A stretch of DNA of 64,000 bases from Terripilifer ovatus (GTDB taxonomy: Bacteria; Pseudomonadota; Alphaproteobacteria; Rhizobiales; Beijerinckiaceae), in contig JARHVB010000085.1 of NCBI GenBank assembly GCA_029222685.1, forward strand, positions 1 through 64,000, in the 5' to 3' direction. A program made the translations under genes and the position numbers. The stretch's first letter is position 1. Each line of letters starts with the position of its first letter. Positions 17,790-26,412 of this stretch are shown piece by piece. The notes below the pieces were generated by a model that was not told where the DNA came from, searched no databases, and saw only the letters and a list, made by a program, of their open reading frames with translations.

Positions 17790-19570
17790 AAGCCCTGCGC
17801 AGCTACGCACCTGATGTCTCGATGGGCTACCAGCGGCCGCCGGAATACACCGGCATGGTCGACATGCGCGATGTGCGCGTGCCCATGCGCGACGGCGTCG
17901 AGCTATGCGTCGATATCTTCCGGCCCGAGGCGGCGGAAAAATTCCCGGCACTGCTCGCCTTCGCCATCTACAACAAGGATTTGCAATCGCCCGAACAGAT
18001 GCAGGCCGTGCCGCCGCAACCCGCATGGTCGAGCCTGTGGACCGGCCTGCTGGAGGCCGGAGACACGCGCTTTCTGGTCTCGCGCGGCTATATCCATGTC
18101 ATCGGTTCGCCGCGCGGCGTCGGCAAGAACGGGTCAGGCGGATCACGCGAATGGGATGCCTATGACCTGATCGAATGGATCGCCGCGCAGGACTGGTGCG
18201 ACGGCCATATCGGCATGGTCGGCATTTCCGGCTTCGGGGCCGAGCAACTTGCGGTCGCCAAGCAGAAGCCGCCGCATCTGAAAGCCATCTTCCCGCTCGA
18301 TCCGCGCGGCGCTTACGGGCCGCTGGGCGGCTTCCGCGACGAATATCCCGGCGGCGTGCTGCATCTCTTCCGCTATCTCATCGGCCACTATTCGGCGATC
18401 CACCAGGACAAGGGACCGCCGGGAACTTTGTCGCCGGAGCGCGAGAAGCTCTGGCAGGCGGCGATGAACAATCCCGACTACCGGATGTATCCGCACATCT
18501 ACAATGTGCTGGCCCAGAAGGGCCAGCATATGCCCGCTTATTTCGACGTGCTGATCGATCCTTTCGACAAGGAAGAGACGGTCACGCGCAGCGAGGCCGA
18601 GTTCGAGACCATCGACATCCCGGTATATACCGGCACCGGCTGGTATGCCTACACCTACAAGACGCACCTCATGGGTGCGCAGCACTGGTTCCGCGAACTG
18701 CGCTCGTTCAAGAAGCTCCTGTTTCTAGGTCCCGCGCATCTTGAACGACCGTTCAACGCCTTTCATCATGAGATCCTGCGCTGGCATGATCACTGGCTGA
18801 AAGGACTCGATACCGGCATCACCACCGATCCGCCGGTGCGCTACTGGGTGATGGGCGAGAACAACTGGCGCACGGCTGCCGACTGGCCGCCGCCGGAAGC
18901 GCAATGGACCAAGCTCTATCTCTCGAACTGGGAGCGCCTGCGGCAGGAGCCGTTCGACATGGCGAGCGCCGAGGAAGCGCTTGCACCCGATGCCTTCGTG
19001 CAGATGCCGCCAACCCAGACCAATACCGTCCAGGGCCTGCGCTATCTCAGCGAGCCGCTGGCCGAGGATACCTTGGTCGCGGGACCAATCTCGCTGACAT
19101 TGTTTGCCGAAATCGATCAGGCCGACACCAACTGGATCGTCATCCTCAAGGATGTCGGTCCCGACGTCTCGGTGATGACTGTGCGGGAAGGAGAACGAGC
19201 GTTGCAGGACGGCCTGCCGGAGCGCGAAATCACCCGCGGCTGGCTCAAGGCGTCGCACCGCGCTGTCGATCCGGAACGCTCGGCGCCCGGTCGTCCCTGG
19301 CATCCGTTGACGCGCGAAACCTGGAAGCCGGTCACGCCGGGCGCGATCGAGGAATATCAGATCGAGATCATGGCGACGGCCAACCTGTTCAGGCGCGGCC
19401 ATCGCATCGGCATCGAGATCACAAGCCTCGATCTGCCGACCGGTGTCGGCGGCGCCACCAATGCGGAATATGTGCCCTACCACATCTGTTCCAGCGGCAC
19501 GGTGGTCCATAAGATCTATCACGATGCGAGGCGACCCTCGCATCTGCTGCTGCCCGTCGTGCCGCTCTAA
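17786..19570 (+). CDS. CocE/NonD family alpha/beta hydrolase
   Basis: A 594-residue serine hydrolase of the CocE/NonD (X-Pro dipeptidyl-peptidase S15-like) family, acting on esters or amides. The nucleophile is Ser148 in GMVGISGFGAEQ; the catalytic histidine is probably the one in FLGPAHLERP; the C-terminal half is the jelly-roll X-Pro-peptidase domain. The start chosen is TTG at 17786, which has GGAG 8 bases upstream and overlaps the hyuB stop as TTGA; the alternative ATG at 17822 has no ribosome site. No signal peptide is visible. The coupling to HyuA/HyuB suggests that it hydrolyses the ring-opened or carboxylated product, or releases the HyuAB substrate. Confidence 0.88.
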   Translation: MKALRSYAPDVSMGYQRPPEYTGMVDMRDVRVPMRDGVELCVDIFRPEAAEKFPALLAFAIYNKDLQSPEQMQAVPPQPAWSSLWTGLLEAGDTRFLVSRGYIHVIGSPRGVGKNGSGGSREWDAYDLIEWIAAQDWCDGHIGMVGISGFGAEQLAVAKQKPPHLKAIFPLDPRGAYGPLGGFRDEYPGGVLHLFRYLIGHYSAIHQDKGPPGTLSPEREKLWQAAMNNPDYRMYPHIYNVLAQKGQHMPAYFDVLIDPFDKEETVTRSEAEFETIDIPVYTGTGWYAYTYKTHLMGAQHWFRELRSFKKLLFLGPAHLERPFNAFHHEILRWHDHWLKGLDTGITTDPPVRYWVMGENNWRTAADWPPPEAQWTKLYLSNWERLRQEPFDMASAEEALAPDAFVQMPPTQTNTVQGLRYLSEPLAEDTLVAGPISLTLFAEIDQADTNWIVILKDVGPDVSVMTVREGERALQDGLPEREITRGWLKASHRAVDPERSAPGRPWHPLTRETWKPVTPGAIEEYQIEIMATANLFRRGHRIGIEITSLDLPTGVGGATNAEYVPYHICSSGTVVHKIYHDARRPSHLLLPVVPL

Positions 19571-19637
19571 CAGCTCAAGAGTCTTGCTGCCGCATCTAAA
19601 GGGGCTTCTATGGTGTTGTTCGGCTTCGGCCTTGGTG

Positions 19638-19751
19638 TGTCATTCCCGCCAAGCGAAGCGCAGAGCGGGAATCCAGGGCAATCTGACGGCTCAATCTGCG
19701 GCCTTTGGCCTCTGGATTCCCGCTCGCGCCTGCGGCGCGTCGGGAATGACA
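19638..19751. repeat. Family A repeat, copy 3
   Basis: A well-preserved copy with both hairpin halves, opening with TGTCATTCCCGCCAAGCGAA and closing with GCGTCGGGAATGACA. It lies between the convergent hydrolase and BKACE-type genes and may serve as a transcript end for both. Confidence 0.88.
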
Positions 19752-19797
19752 GCTCTGCGAATTGCCATCTGCTTCGCACGCAAATGATCCGCCGTGA

Positions 19798-20694
19798 TCA
19801 GGCTGCCACCGCCACGCGCTTCAACCCGATGATCTCGCGCGCTTCGTCGGGCGTCGCCGGTTCCAGGCCCATTTCGCGGATGATGCGCACGATGCGCTCG
19901 ACCAGTTCGACATTGTTGGCGAGCCGGCCGCGCGAGAAATACAGATTGTCCTCGAGCCCGACGCGCACATGACCGCCAAGCATCATCGACATGACGCCGG
20001 CCTGCAGTTGCGAAGGGCCGATGGCGCTGACGTTGAACACCGCTTCCTTCGGCATCAGCTCGACCATCTGCGCCAGTACTTTCGGCGTATAGGGCATTGC
20101 GCCCTGGAAGCCGCGGTCGGCGCCGAGCACGAAGTTGATGAAATAGGGCGGTTTGTCGAGCCCGGCGTTGAGGCAGGACATGACGTCCTGCAGCAGATGC
20201 GTCGGGCTGAACACTTCCCACTCCGGTTTGATGCCCCGCTGCATCATGCTTTCCGCCAGGGTGCGGCAGCGCGACGGCGACGTGTTCATCAGGATTTCTC
20301 GGCCCTCGAAATTGGCGATGATCGTCGTAGGGTCCAGCGTGCACATTTCCGCGCCCGCTTCCATGCCCTTCAGCCGCTCCTCCCAGATGATCTCGGGATA
20401 ACCGTTGCCGGCATCGCGCACCATGTCGCCGTTGATGCCGCCGCCGGTGGAATTGTTGATGATGATGTCGCACCTGGCGCGGATGCGCGCATTGATGTCG
20501 CGATAGATGGCGGGATTGCATGTCGCAAGATCGTCGGGGCGGCGCGCATGCACGGCAACGATGCTGGCGCCTGCGTTGTAGCAGCGATGCACGTCGTCGG
20601 CGATTTCCGCCGGTTGCGTCGGGATATTGGGATTCTGCTTCTTGCTCGCCATGCCGCCGGTCGGCGCGATCGTGACAATCACTTTGTCTGCCAT
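19798..20694 (-). CDS. BKACE family beta-keto acid cleavage enzyme
   Basis: A 298-residue protein of the BKACE (DUF849) family, cytosolic zinc enzymes that split beta-keto acids with acetyl-CoA to give acetoacetyl-CoA and a new acyl-CoA; the founding member cleaves 3-keto-5-aminohexanoate. The N-terminal VIVTIAPTGG and the family metal-site segment VAVHARRPDD (His near residue 49) are present, as is IINNSTGGG near 98-106. A GGGAGGA site precedes the ATG. It is divergent from the D-2-hydroxyacid dehydrogenase gene across 88 bases. It fits the idea that this region degrades a keto-acid-producing compound. Confidence 0.9.
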   Translation of the reverse strand: MADKVIVTIAPTGGMASKKQNPNIPTQPAEIADDVHRCYNAGASIVAVHARRPDDLATCNPAIYRDINARIRARCDIIINNSTGGGINGDMVRDAGNGYPEIIWEERLKGMEAGAEMCTLDPTTIIANFEGREILMNTSPSRCRTLAESMMQRGIKPEWEVFSPTHLLQDVMSCLNAGLDKPPYFINFVLGADRGFQGAMPYTPKVLAQMVELMPKEAVFNVSAIGPSQLQAGVMSMMLGGHVRVGLEDNLYFSRGRLANNVELVERIVRIIREMGLEPATPDEAREIIGLKRVAVAA

Positions 20695-20782
20695 AGAAGG
20701 TCCTCCCGTTGCCGGCCTTGCTCCCTCGACCGGATCACCAGACTATACGTCAACCACCATACGCCGCCAGAGGCTCGAAGCC

Positions 20783-21718
20783 ATGACCATTCTCATTCTT
20801 GAAGACGGCGTCCATATCGTCGCCGAAGATGTTCGCCGCGCCTGCCGGGACCTCTCCATCGTCGCCGCGCCCAATGCCGCCGAGGCTTTGCCCGTCTGCG
20901 CCGAGGCGGACGTGCTCGTGGCGCTGGCCCATGAGGTCAGCGACGAACTGGTGCGGGCCATGCCGAAGCTTCGCTACATCTGTTCGCTGACGGCGGGTGT
21001 CGATCATCTCAACGAACTGCCGTCGCTGTCAAAGGACGTGAAGATCACGTCCGGCCGCGGCATTCACGGCCCGCAGATGGCGGAGCTGGCGTTTCTCTAT
21101 ATGATTGCCCTGTCGCGTGATTTCCGGCCGATGCAGGCCAATCAGCAGGCGCATCGCTGGCAGCGCTGGCCGCAGAGGCTGCTGTTCGGCAAGACGGCTG
21201 TGCTCGTCGGCATCGGTCCGATCGCCGAGGACATGGCCTCGCGCTGCAAGGCCTTCGGCATGCAGGTCGTCGGGGTCAGCGACGCGCGCCAGCAAGCCGC
21301 CGGCTTTGATCGCATGCTGCCGCGCGCCGGATTGCTGGAGGCGGCCGCCATAGCCGATTTCCTCATCCTGCTGGTGCCGCTGAGCGAGCGCACCCGCCAC
21401 ATGATCGACGATACGGTTCTCGCCGCCATGAAGCGTACCGGCATTCTCATCAATCTGGCGCGCGGGCCGGTGGTCGACGAGAAGGCGCTGGTGCGCCGCC
21501 TGCAGGAGGGCTCCATCGCCGGGGCCGGGCTCGATGTGTTCGAGGAAGAGCCGCTGCCGGGCTCGAGCCCTTTGTGGGACATGCCCAATGTCATCGTCAC
21601 GCCGAGGGTCGGCGGCATGAGCGATGTTTTCGCCCGGCAGATCCTGCCGATCGTCGTGCATAATCTGGACTGTTTTTCTCAAAACCGCCTTGAAGACATG
21701 ATGAATATCGTCCGCTAG
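20783..21718 (+). CDS. D-2-hydroxyacid dehydrogenase family protein with altered active site
   Basis: A 311-residue member of the D-isomer-specific 2-hydroxyacid dehydrogenase family. The start MTILILEDGV was chosen because longer readings run through the promoter and the divergent gene. Arg227 (NLARGPVVDE) and Glu256 (DVFEEEPLP) of the catalytic triad are present, but the histidine expected in NV-x-x-TPH is arginine (NVIVTPRVGG, Arg275). The cofactor loop reads GIGPIA, with Ala in place of the last glycine. It may therefore be a binding protein or use a different mechanism. The SDR gene follows after 37 bases on the same strand. Confidence 0.87.
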   Translation: MTILILEDGVHIVAEDVRRACRDLSIVAAPNAAEALPVCAEADVLVALAHEVSDELVRAMPKLRYICSLTAGVDHLNELPSLSKDVKITSGRGIHGPQMAELAFLYMIALSRDFRPMQANQQAHRWQRWPQRLLFGKTAVLVGIGPIAEDMASRCKAFGMQVVGVSDARQQAAGFDRMLPRAGLLEAAAIADFLILLVPLSERTRHMIDDTVLAAMKRTGILINLARGPVVDEKALVRRLQEGSIAGAGLDVFEEEPLPGSSPLWDMPNVIVTPRVGGMSDVFARQILPIVVHNLDCFSQNRLEDMMNIVR

Positions 21719-21755
21719 GCCGTTATAATCGCGCCGACAGGGAGAGGGCGGAAAC

Positions 21756-22451
21756 ATGCCAGTTTCGACGGCTTTTATTCTGGGCGTGGGGCCCGGGCTT
21801 GGCGCATCGCTTGTGCGCGCGTTTCGCGCCGATGGGCTCAAGGTTGTCGCTGCCGCCCGCAGTGTCGACAAGTTGCGGACTCTCTTCGCGAGCGATCCCG
21901 ACGTAGTTTGTTACTCCGTCGATGCGCTCGATGGCGCCGCGGTTGCGGCTGCCGTCGGTAAGGCGGAGCGCGAGATCGGCCCGCTGGAGCTGGCCATTGC
22001 CAATCCCGCTGCCTGGAAGATCGCACCCGTCATCGATATCACCGAGGCCGACTTCACCTCGGTCTGGAAGGCCGGCTGCATGCCGGCCTTTCATCTGACC
22101 CAGGCCGCCGCGAAGGCCATGCTGCCGCGCGGCAGGGGAACGATCCTTTACACGGGGTCGGCGGCGCAGATGCGCGCCGGCGTCGGCTTCGGCGCCATGG
22201 CGGTGGCCAAAAGCGGGCTGCGCGCCTTCAGTCAGGCAGCCGCCAGGGAGCTTGGGCCGAAAGGCCTGCACGTCGCCCATGTCGTCATCGACGGGCCGAT
22301 TGATTCTGAGCGCACGCGCGCCTCCAATGCCGATCACGACCGCCTGATCGATCCGGCCGGTATTGCCGAAGCCTATCGCTACCTGCACAATCAGAAGCGT
22401 TCGGCCTGGACGAATGAACTCGACGTGCGCACATTCTCGGAATGGCCTTAG
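21756..22451 (+). CDS. SDR family oxidoreductase lacking the canonical tyrosine
   Basis: A 231-residue short-chain dehydrogenase/reductase. The dinucleotide loop GVGPGLG (residues 10-16), Asn83 (in the NAG-like position), Ser135 (TGSAA) and Lys152 are visible, but the residue four before the lysine, normally the catalytic Tyr, is Met148 (GAMAVAKSG). I recall a group of bacterial SDRs with this general shape (ending ARELGPKGxHVAHVVIDG) that also lack the tyrosine, so this may be a family feature. It probably forms an operon with the hydroxyacid dehydrogenase upstream. Reaction unknown. Confidence 0.87.
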   Translation: MPVSTAFILGVGPGLGASLVRAFRADGLKVVAAARSVDKLRTLFASDPDVVCYSVDALDGAAVAAAVGKAEREIGPLELAIANPAAWKIAPVIDITEADFTSVWKAGCMPAFHLTQAAAKAMLPRGRGTILYTGSAAQMRAGVGFGAMAVAKSGLRAFSQAAARELGPKGLHVAHVVIDGPIDSERTRASNADHDRLIDPAGIAEAYRYLHNQKRSAWTNELDVRTFSEWP

Positions 22452-22475
22452 AGTGTTATGGTGCCACAGCCTCGA

Positions 22476-22578
22476 TGTCATTCCCGCCAAGCGGAGCGCA
22501 GAGCGGGAATCCAGGAGCAACGTGACGGGTTTAAAAGTCTGGTTTCCCGCTCGCGCCTACCGCGCGTCGGGAATGACA
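22476..22578. repeat. Family A repeat, copy 4
   Basis: A copy of about 103 bases with both hairpin halves, opening with TGTCATTCCCGCCAAGCGGA and closing with GCGCGTCGGGAATGACA. It separates the SDR and TauD-type genes, which share a strand. Confidence 0.87.
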
Positions 22579-22618
22579 ATGATGCGTTTAAGGAAAAGCC
22601 CACAGGGAGGGCAATGCC

Positions 22619-23515
22619 ATGAGTTTCAGGATCAACCCGCTGCATCCGCTGTTCGCGGCCGAAGTCATCGGCTTCGACTTTTCCGCGCCGCCGGAGACCA
22701 TGCCGATCGATGAGGTGCTGACCGCGATCGACACATACGGCGTGCTGGCATTTCGCAACACGACGCCGCCGACCGACGAGCAGCATGTCGCTTTCAGCCG
22801 CAGGCTCGGGCCGATCGAGCGCGGCAAACTGATCAAGGTCACCGGTCACGCGCGCCTGCGCCTGGCGCTGCCGGAGCTCGTCGATGTCGGCAATCTCGAT
22901 CCCGACGGCAATATCCTGCCGCCCGACAGCCGCCAGATGAAATTTCGTATGGGTGACAGGCTCTGGCATGCCGACATGTCGTTCATGGACAATCGCGCGA
23001 CCTATTCGCTGCTGCTCGGCCATGAAATTCCGCCAGAAGGCGGCGACACTGAGTTCGCCGACATGCGCGCCGCCTTTGCCGAACTGCCGCGCGAGCTGCA
23101 GCAACTGGCCGAAACCGTGGATGTGGAACATTCCATCTGGCATTCACGCGAGATGGCGGGCTTTCCGCCGCCGACGGAAGAGGAATTGCTGTCGCGGCCG
23201 CCGGTACGCCACAAGCTCGCCCATGTCCATGCGCGCTCGTGCCGCAAAAGTCTCTATGTCACCTCGCACGCTTCGCACATCATCGGTTGGCCGCGCGATC
23301 TCGGCCGAGGGCTGTTGTCCGAACTGACGAAATTCGCGACGCAGCCGAAATTCGTCTACCGCCACAAATGGCAGTTGGGCGACCTGCTGATGTGGGACAA
23401 TCTCGCCACCTTGCATCGCGCCACCGAATTCGAAGACGCCCTCTACCGGCGCGACATGCGCCGCACCACCTGCCGCGAGCGAGAGGTCACAAGCCCGGAC
23501 GCTGCCTACGCCTGA
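22619..23515 (+). CDS. TauD/TfdA family Fe(II)/2-oxoglutarate-dependent dioxygenase
   Basis: A 298-residue dioxygenase that would couple 2-oxoglutarate decarboxylation to substrate hydroxylation. The iron facial triad is His117 and Asp119 (WHADMSF) with His266 (TLHRATEF), and Arg281 (DMRRTT) would bind the 2-oxoglutarate carboxylate. The length matches TfdA/TauD-type enzymes that attack sulfonates, aryloxyacetates or similar acids. There is no flanking sulfonate transporter, so taurine is not favoured. A binding-protein gene follows 77 bases downstream on the same strand and may supply the substrate. Confidence 0.92.
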   Translation: MSFRINPLHPLFAAEVIGFDFSAPPETMPIDEVLTAIDTYGVLAFRNTTPPTDEQHVAFSRRLGPIERGKLIKVTGHARLRLALPELVDVGNLDPDGNILPPDSRQMKFRMGDRLWHADMSFMDNRATYSLLLGHEIPPEGGDTEFADMRAAFAELPRELQQLAETVDVEHSIWHSREMAGFPPPTEEELLSRPPVRHKLAHVHARSCRKSLYVTSHASHIIGWPRDLGRGLLSELTKFATQPKFVYRHKWQLGDLLMWDNLATLHRATEFEDALYRRDMRRTTCREREVTSPDAAYA

Positions 23516-23573
23516 CCCCTTCTCAGTTCCACGGGAGAAGGTGGCCTTTGCGAAGCAAAGGTCGGATGAGGGA
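23516..23573. repeat. Short intergenic two-hairpin element
   Basis: Between the dioxygenase stop and the next ribosome site are two adjacent hairpins: CCTTCTC with GAGAAGG (about 23518-23541), and CCTTTGC-GAA-GCAAAGG (23544-23560), followed by TCGGATGAGGG. This resembles a repeat common in rhizobial genomes; only this copy was found here. It could damp transcription between the two genes. Confidence 0.5.
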
Positions 23574-23592
23574 AAACAATAATGGGGGAAAC

Positions 23593-24618
23593 ATGAACCT
23601 GCGCGGCTTCATCGCGGCATTCGCCACGTCCATCATTGCACTTGGCGCACATGCCCAATCTGGCCCCACGCCGGCCGCATGGGATAAGCTCGTCGCCGCC
23701 GCCAAAACAGAAGGTACGGTCACGCTCTACACGGGACTCGTCGGCAATCAGACGACCAAGAAGATCGCCGCTGCCTTCCAGCAGAAATACGGCATCCGCA
23801 TGGACATCCTGGAGGTCCGCGCTACCGAACTCTACGAGCGGCTGCGCGCCGACAAGGTCGCCAATCGCGTCCTCTCCGATGTCATCAACACGTCGGGCCT
23901 GCAGACGCGCCAGTTCAACGAAGATGGCATCGTCGAGAAATACGGCGAGCTGCCGGGCCTGGCGGCGATCATCAAGGACGTCCGGGATATCTGGGAAGAC
24001 CAGGACATCCACGTGCCGATCTTCACCCTGCGCTACGGCCTGCTGGTCAATACGCAACTGGCGCCCGATGCGCCGAAGACCTTCGCCGATCTTCTCGATC
24101 CGAAGTGGAAGGGCAAGATCCTGGCGGATGACTTCCGCGCCGCGGGCGGCGGCCAGACCTTCTTTTCGGTGACCTTGCGAAAGTTCGGCCGCGCCTTCCA
24201 CGAGAAGCTCGCCGCGCAGAATGTCGTCTTCATGCGCGAGACGCGCGAGGCCGAGCGGCGCATCGCGCGCGGCGAATTCGCCATCTACCTGCCGTTTCTC
24301 TTGAACAACCTGCCGGCGCTCAAGGGCCTGCCGGTGAAGGCTGTCGTGCTCGACGAGGGCGTCACCTATACGCCCTACAGCGCCTCGCTGACGAAGTCAG
24401 GCCCGCATCCCAATGCCGGCCGCCTGCTCATGGCGTTCATGATCTCGCCGGAAGCGCAGGCGCTCTATGCCGCCGATGGCCTTGGCACCGTCATCGATGG
24501 TGTGTCGGGAAGCGTGCCGGCGGATCTGCAGTCGCTCGGCCAGCCGAAGCTATTGGGTGCACGCATCAGGTCGGATGATGAGACCGCCTTCGCTATCGCA
24601 AAAGAACTTTATAAGTAA
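23593..24618 (+). CDS. Iron-type (family 1) ABC transporter substrate-binding protein
   Basis: A 341-residue periplasmic binding protein related to the ferric-iron/putrescine-type group. The start MNLRGFIAAFATS gives a clear Sec signal peptide ending near AHAQS. The mature start EGTVTLYTG, the block FADLLDPKWKGKI and the late GPHPNAGRLL are shared with the two paralogues at 43255-44289 and 45330-46361. No permease or ATPase gene is adjacent. In catabolic regions such proteins often bind organic acids or metal-organic chelates, so iron is not assured. Confidence 0.87.
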   Translation: MNLRGFIAAFATSIIALGAHAQSGPTPAAWDKLVAAAKTEGTVTLYTGLVGNQTTKKIAAAFQQKYGIRMDILEVRATELYERLRADKVANRVLSDVINTSGLQTRQFNEDGIVEKYGELPGLAAIIKDVRDIWEDQDIHVPIFTLRYGLLVNTQLAPDAPKTFADLLDPKWKGKILADDFRAAGGGQTFFSVTLRKFGRAFHEKLAAQNVVFMRETREAERRIARGEFAIYLPFLLNNLPALKGLPVKAVVLDEGVTYTPYSASLTKSGPHPNAGRLLMAFMISPEAQALYAADGLGTVIDGVSGSVPADLQSLGQPKLLGARIRSDDETAFAIAKELYK

Positions 24619-24630
24619 AAAGAATCAGCC

Positions 24631-24816
24631 AGAAGCCCTCATCCTGATGAGCAACGCTTGCGTTGCGTCTCGAAGGACGGGGGCGATATGCCGAAGTCAA
24701 TCGATCGTGCTATCCACCGCAACCACATGGGCGCGCATGCATGGTGGAACGCTGCGGGCTGACGCCCCCGTCCTTCGAGACGCGCCTTTCAGGCGCTCCT
24801 CAGGATGAGGGCTTCT
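24631..24816. repeat. Family B repeat, copy 3
   Basis: A 186-base copy with the shared inverted ends (AGAAGCCCTCATCCTGATGA and its near inverse) and GGACGGGGGCG arms; the left inner hairpin is AACGCTTGCGTT and the right one CGCCTTTCAGGCG. It lies between the convergent binding-protein and tautomerase-like genes, at the downstream end of the long urease operon. Confidence 0.88.
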
Positions 24817-24843
24817 GTTAGTTTGCAACGACAGGTACAGGCG

Positions 24844-25080
24844 TCAACTTTCCCGAGCTTCCTTACGGGCCTTGCGCCGCGCCTCGATCTCCGCAATCGT
24901 CAGCTTGTTGCCGCCGACAGACCACAGGCCATCGGCGACTTCCTCGACCGTAATATTGACGGTCGGCCGGATACCTTCGCCGCCGATGCGCACGAAGGCC
25001 TCGAGAATATCGTCCATCAATTGATGCTGCTGCTGGCGCGTGAAAACACCGGCGAGATGTCGGACCATCACCTGCGGCAT
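24844..25080 (-). CDS. 4-oxalocrotonate tautomerase-like small protein
   Basis: A 78-residue protein with the small tautomerase pattern: after removal of Met, Pro1 would be the catalytic base (MPQVMVRHLAG), followed by a helix and the strand PTVNITVEEV. The tail is rich in Arg, Lys and Glu. A GGGAGG site lies 6 bases before the ATG at 25080; a longer reading starts inside ureG and has no such site. It begins 13 bases after the ureG stop and so is probably the last gene of the urease operon. Its role there is unknown; a tautomerase has no known part in urea use. Confidence 0.75.
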   Translation of the reverse strand: MPQVMVRHLAGVFTRQQQHQLMDDILEAFVRIGGEGIRPTVNITVEEVADGLWSVGGNKLTIAEIEARRKARKEARES

Positions 25081-25093
25081 GAATGCCTCCCTG

Positions 25094-25723
25094 TCAGGCA
25101 GAGAGCGCCGTCGCGCGCAAACCGCCCTTCTCCTCCACGAAGCTGGCAATTTTATCCAGACCCGTTTCAGCGCGCATGTTGGCAAACACGTAGGGACGTT
25201 GCAAGCGCATGCGCTTCGTATCGGCCTCCATCACACTCAGGTCAGCGCCGACATAAGGCGCGAGATCGATCTTGTTGATGACGAGCAGATCGGAGCGCGT
25301 GATGCCGGGGCCGCCCTTGCGCGGAATCTTTTCGCCCTGCGCCACGTCGATGACATAGATGGTGATGTCGGCCAGTTCCGGGCTGAAGGTCGCGGCGAGA
25401 TTGTCGCCGCCCGATTCGATCAGGATCAGGTCGAGGTTGGGAAACCTGCCGCGCATTTCCGACACGGCGTGCAGGTTGATCGAGCAGTCCTCGCGGATGG
25501 CGGTGTGCGGACAGCCACCGGTCTCGACGCCCATGATGCGCTCGGCGGGCAGGGCGCCCGCCACGGTGAGGATGCGTGCGTCTTCCTTGGTGTAGATGTC
25601 ATTGGTGATCGCGCAGATGTCGTATTGATCGCGGAAGCGCTTGCAAAGCGCCTCCATCAGCGCCGTCTTGCCGGCGCCGACCGGGCCGCCGATGCCCACG
25701 CGCAGAGGACCGTTTGCACTCAT
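25094..25723 (-). CDS. ureG: Urease accessory GTPase UreG
   Basis: A 209-residue SIMIBI-class GTPase that powers nickel delivery to urease. The P-loop GGPVGAGKT is at residues 12-20, and the nickel/GTPase signature region continues with LTVAGALPAERIMGVETGGCPHTAIRED, which includes the conserved Cys-Pro-His metal site (shown here only to mark it; about residues 55-82). It overlaps ureF by 4 bases, indicating coupled translation. Length and order are those of a standard UreG. Confidence 0.97.
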   Translation of the reverse strand: MSANGPLRVGIGGPVGAGKTALMEALCKRFRDQYDICAITNDIYTKEDARILTVAGALPAERIMGVETGGCPHTAIREDCSINLHAVSEMRGRFPNLDLILIESGGDNLAATFSPELADITIYVIDVAQGEKIPRKGGPGITRSDLLVINKIDLAPYVGADLSVMEADTKRMRLQRPYVFANMRAETGLDKIASFVEEKGGLRATALSA

Positions 25724-26412
25724 GACCGGAACAACCTCGAATATTGCGTTTCGTGATGCAGGGCCGCCTGATCGGCGCGAAAGGCAAAGCCGCCCAGGTC
25801 TTCGATATCAGCGTCCTGCACATTCTGCGCCATATCGCGGATGGCGGGCGCCAGCCGCGCGACGATTGCCTGGCCTTCGGTCTGGCCGATGACGCTCATC
25901 CGTACGGCAGCCGAGACCAGATTCGAGGTGAACGCCGCCAGATAAGCGTCAACCGCCGGCCGCAGCGGCAGGTTGTGGGCTGCGACAGTGGCAGCGAACA
26001 CAACGCAATAGGCGGTGTTGCCGCCGATACGGCTGGCGTGGCGCTCAAGCGCCGCGCAGGGCCACGCGGCCCTCGTCGCGGCAAGGAAGCCCGAGCCCTG
26101 CTGCAAGGTTTCCAGACGCCGCTCGCGCGATGTCGCCAGCGCCACCGCAAGCTCAGCGATATCGGCCAGCCGTCCCGGCGCCTCCCTGCAGGCCTTCCAT
26201 GTGGCGACGAAGAGAATGGCGTCGTTGCGTCCCGTGCCGGATTTGAGGATATCGAGAAGCCAGTCCTGCAGGGTGGCACCGTCGCTGATGTCGCCGCGTT
26301 CCACCGCCGATTCGACGCCATGGGAATAGGCGAAGGCACCGACGGGATAGGAGGGCGAGGCCCAGGCGAACAGCGCCAACTCGCCTGCCAACTCGCCCGC
26401 TTTGTCAGTCAT
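25720..26412 (-). CDS. ureF: Urease accessory protein UreF
   Basis: A 230-residue, mostly helical protein that with UreD/H and UreG forms the complex activating apo-urease. The early FAWASPSYPVGAFAYSHGVE and the later TRAAWPCAALERHA-type helices match UreF. The start MTDKAGELAG at 26412 overlaps the end of ureE by 8 bases; longer readings run antisense-like through the histidine-tail repeats and are not credible. The very end (the last residues before the overlap with ureG) is the family's short flexible tail. Confidence 0.93.
   Translation of the reverse strand: MTDKAGELAGELALFAWASPSYPVGAFAYSHGVESAVERGDISDGATLQDWLLDILKSGTGRNDAILFVATWKACREAPGRLADIAELAVALATSRERRLETLQQGSGFLAATRAAWPCAALERHASRIGGNTAYCVVFAATVAAHNLPLRPAVDAYLAAFTSNLVSAAVRMSVIGQTEGQAIVARLAPAIRDMAQNVQDADIEDLGGFAFRADQAALHHETQYSRLFRS

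Noticed and set aside
15621..18026. An 801-codon open frame on the minus strand opposite HyuB2 and the hydrolase
   Set aside because: It is antisense to two well-recognised coupled genes; its translation is rich in Arg, His and Ala without any family pattern, as expected from a GC-rich shadow frame.
23239..23592. Longer iron-type binding protein starting at 23239
   Set aside because: This reading runs through the dioxygenase gene in another frame and would bury the signal peptide.
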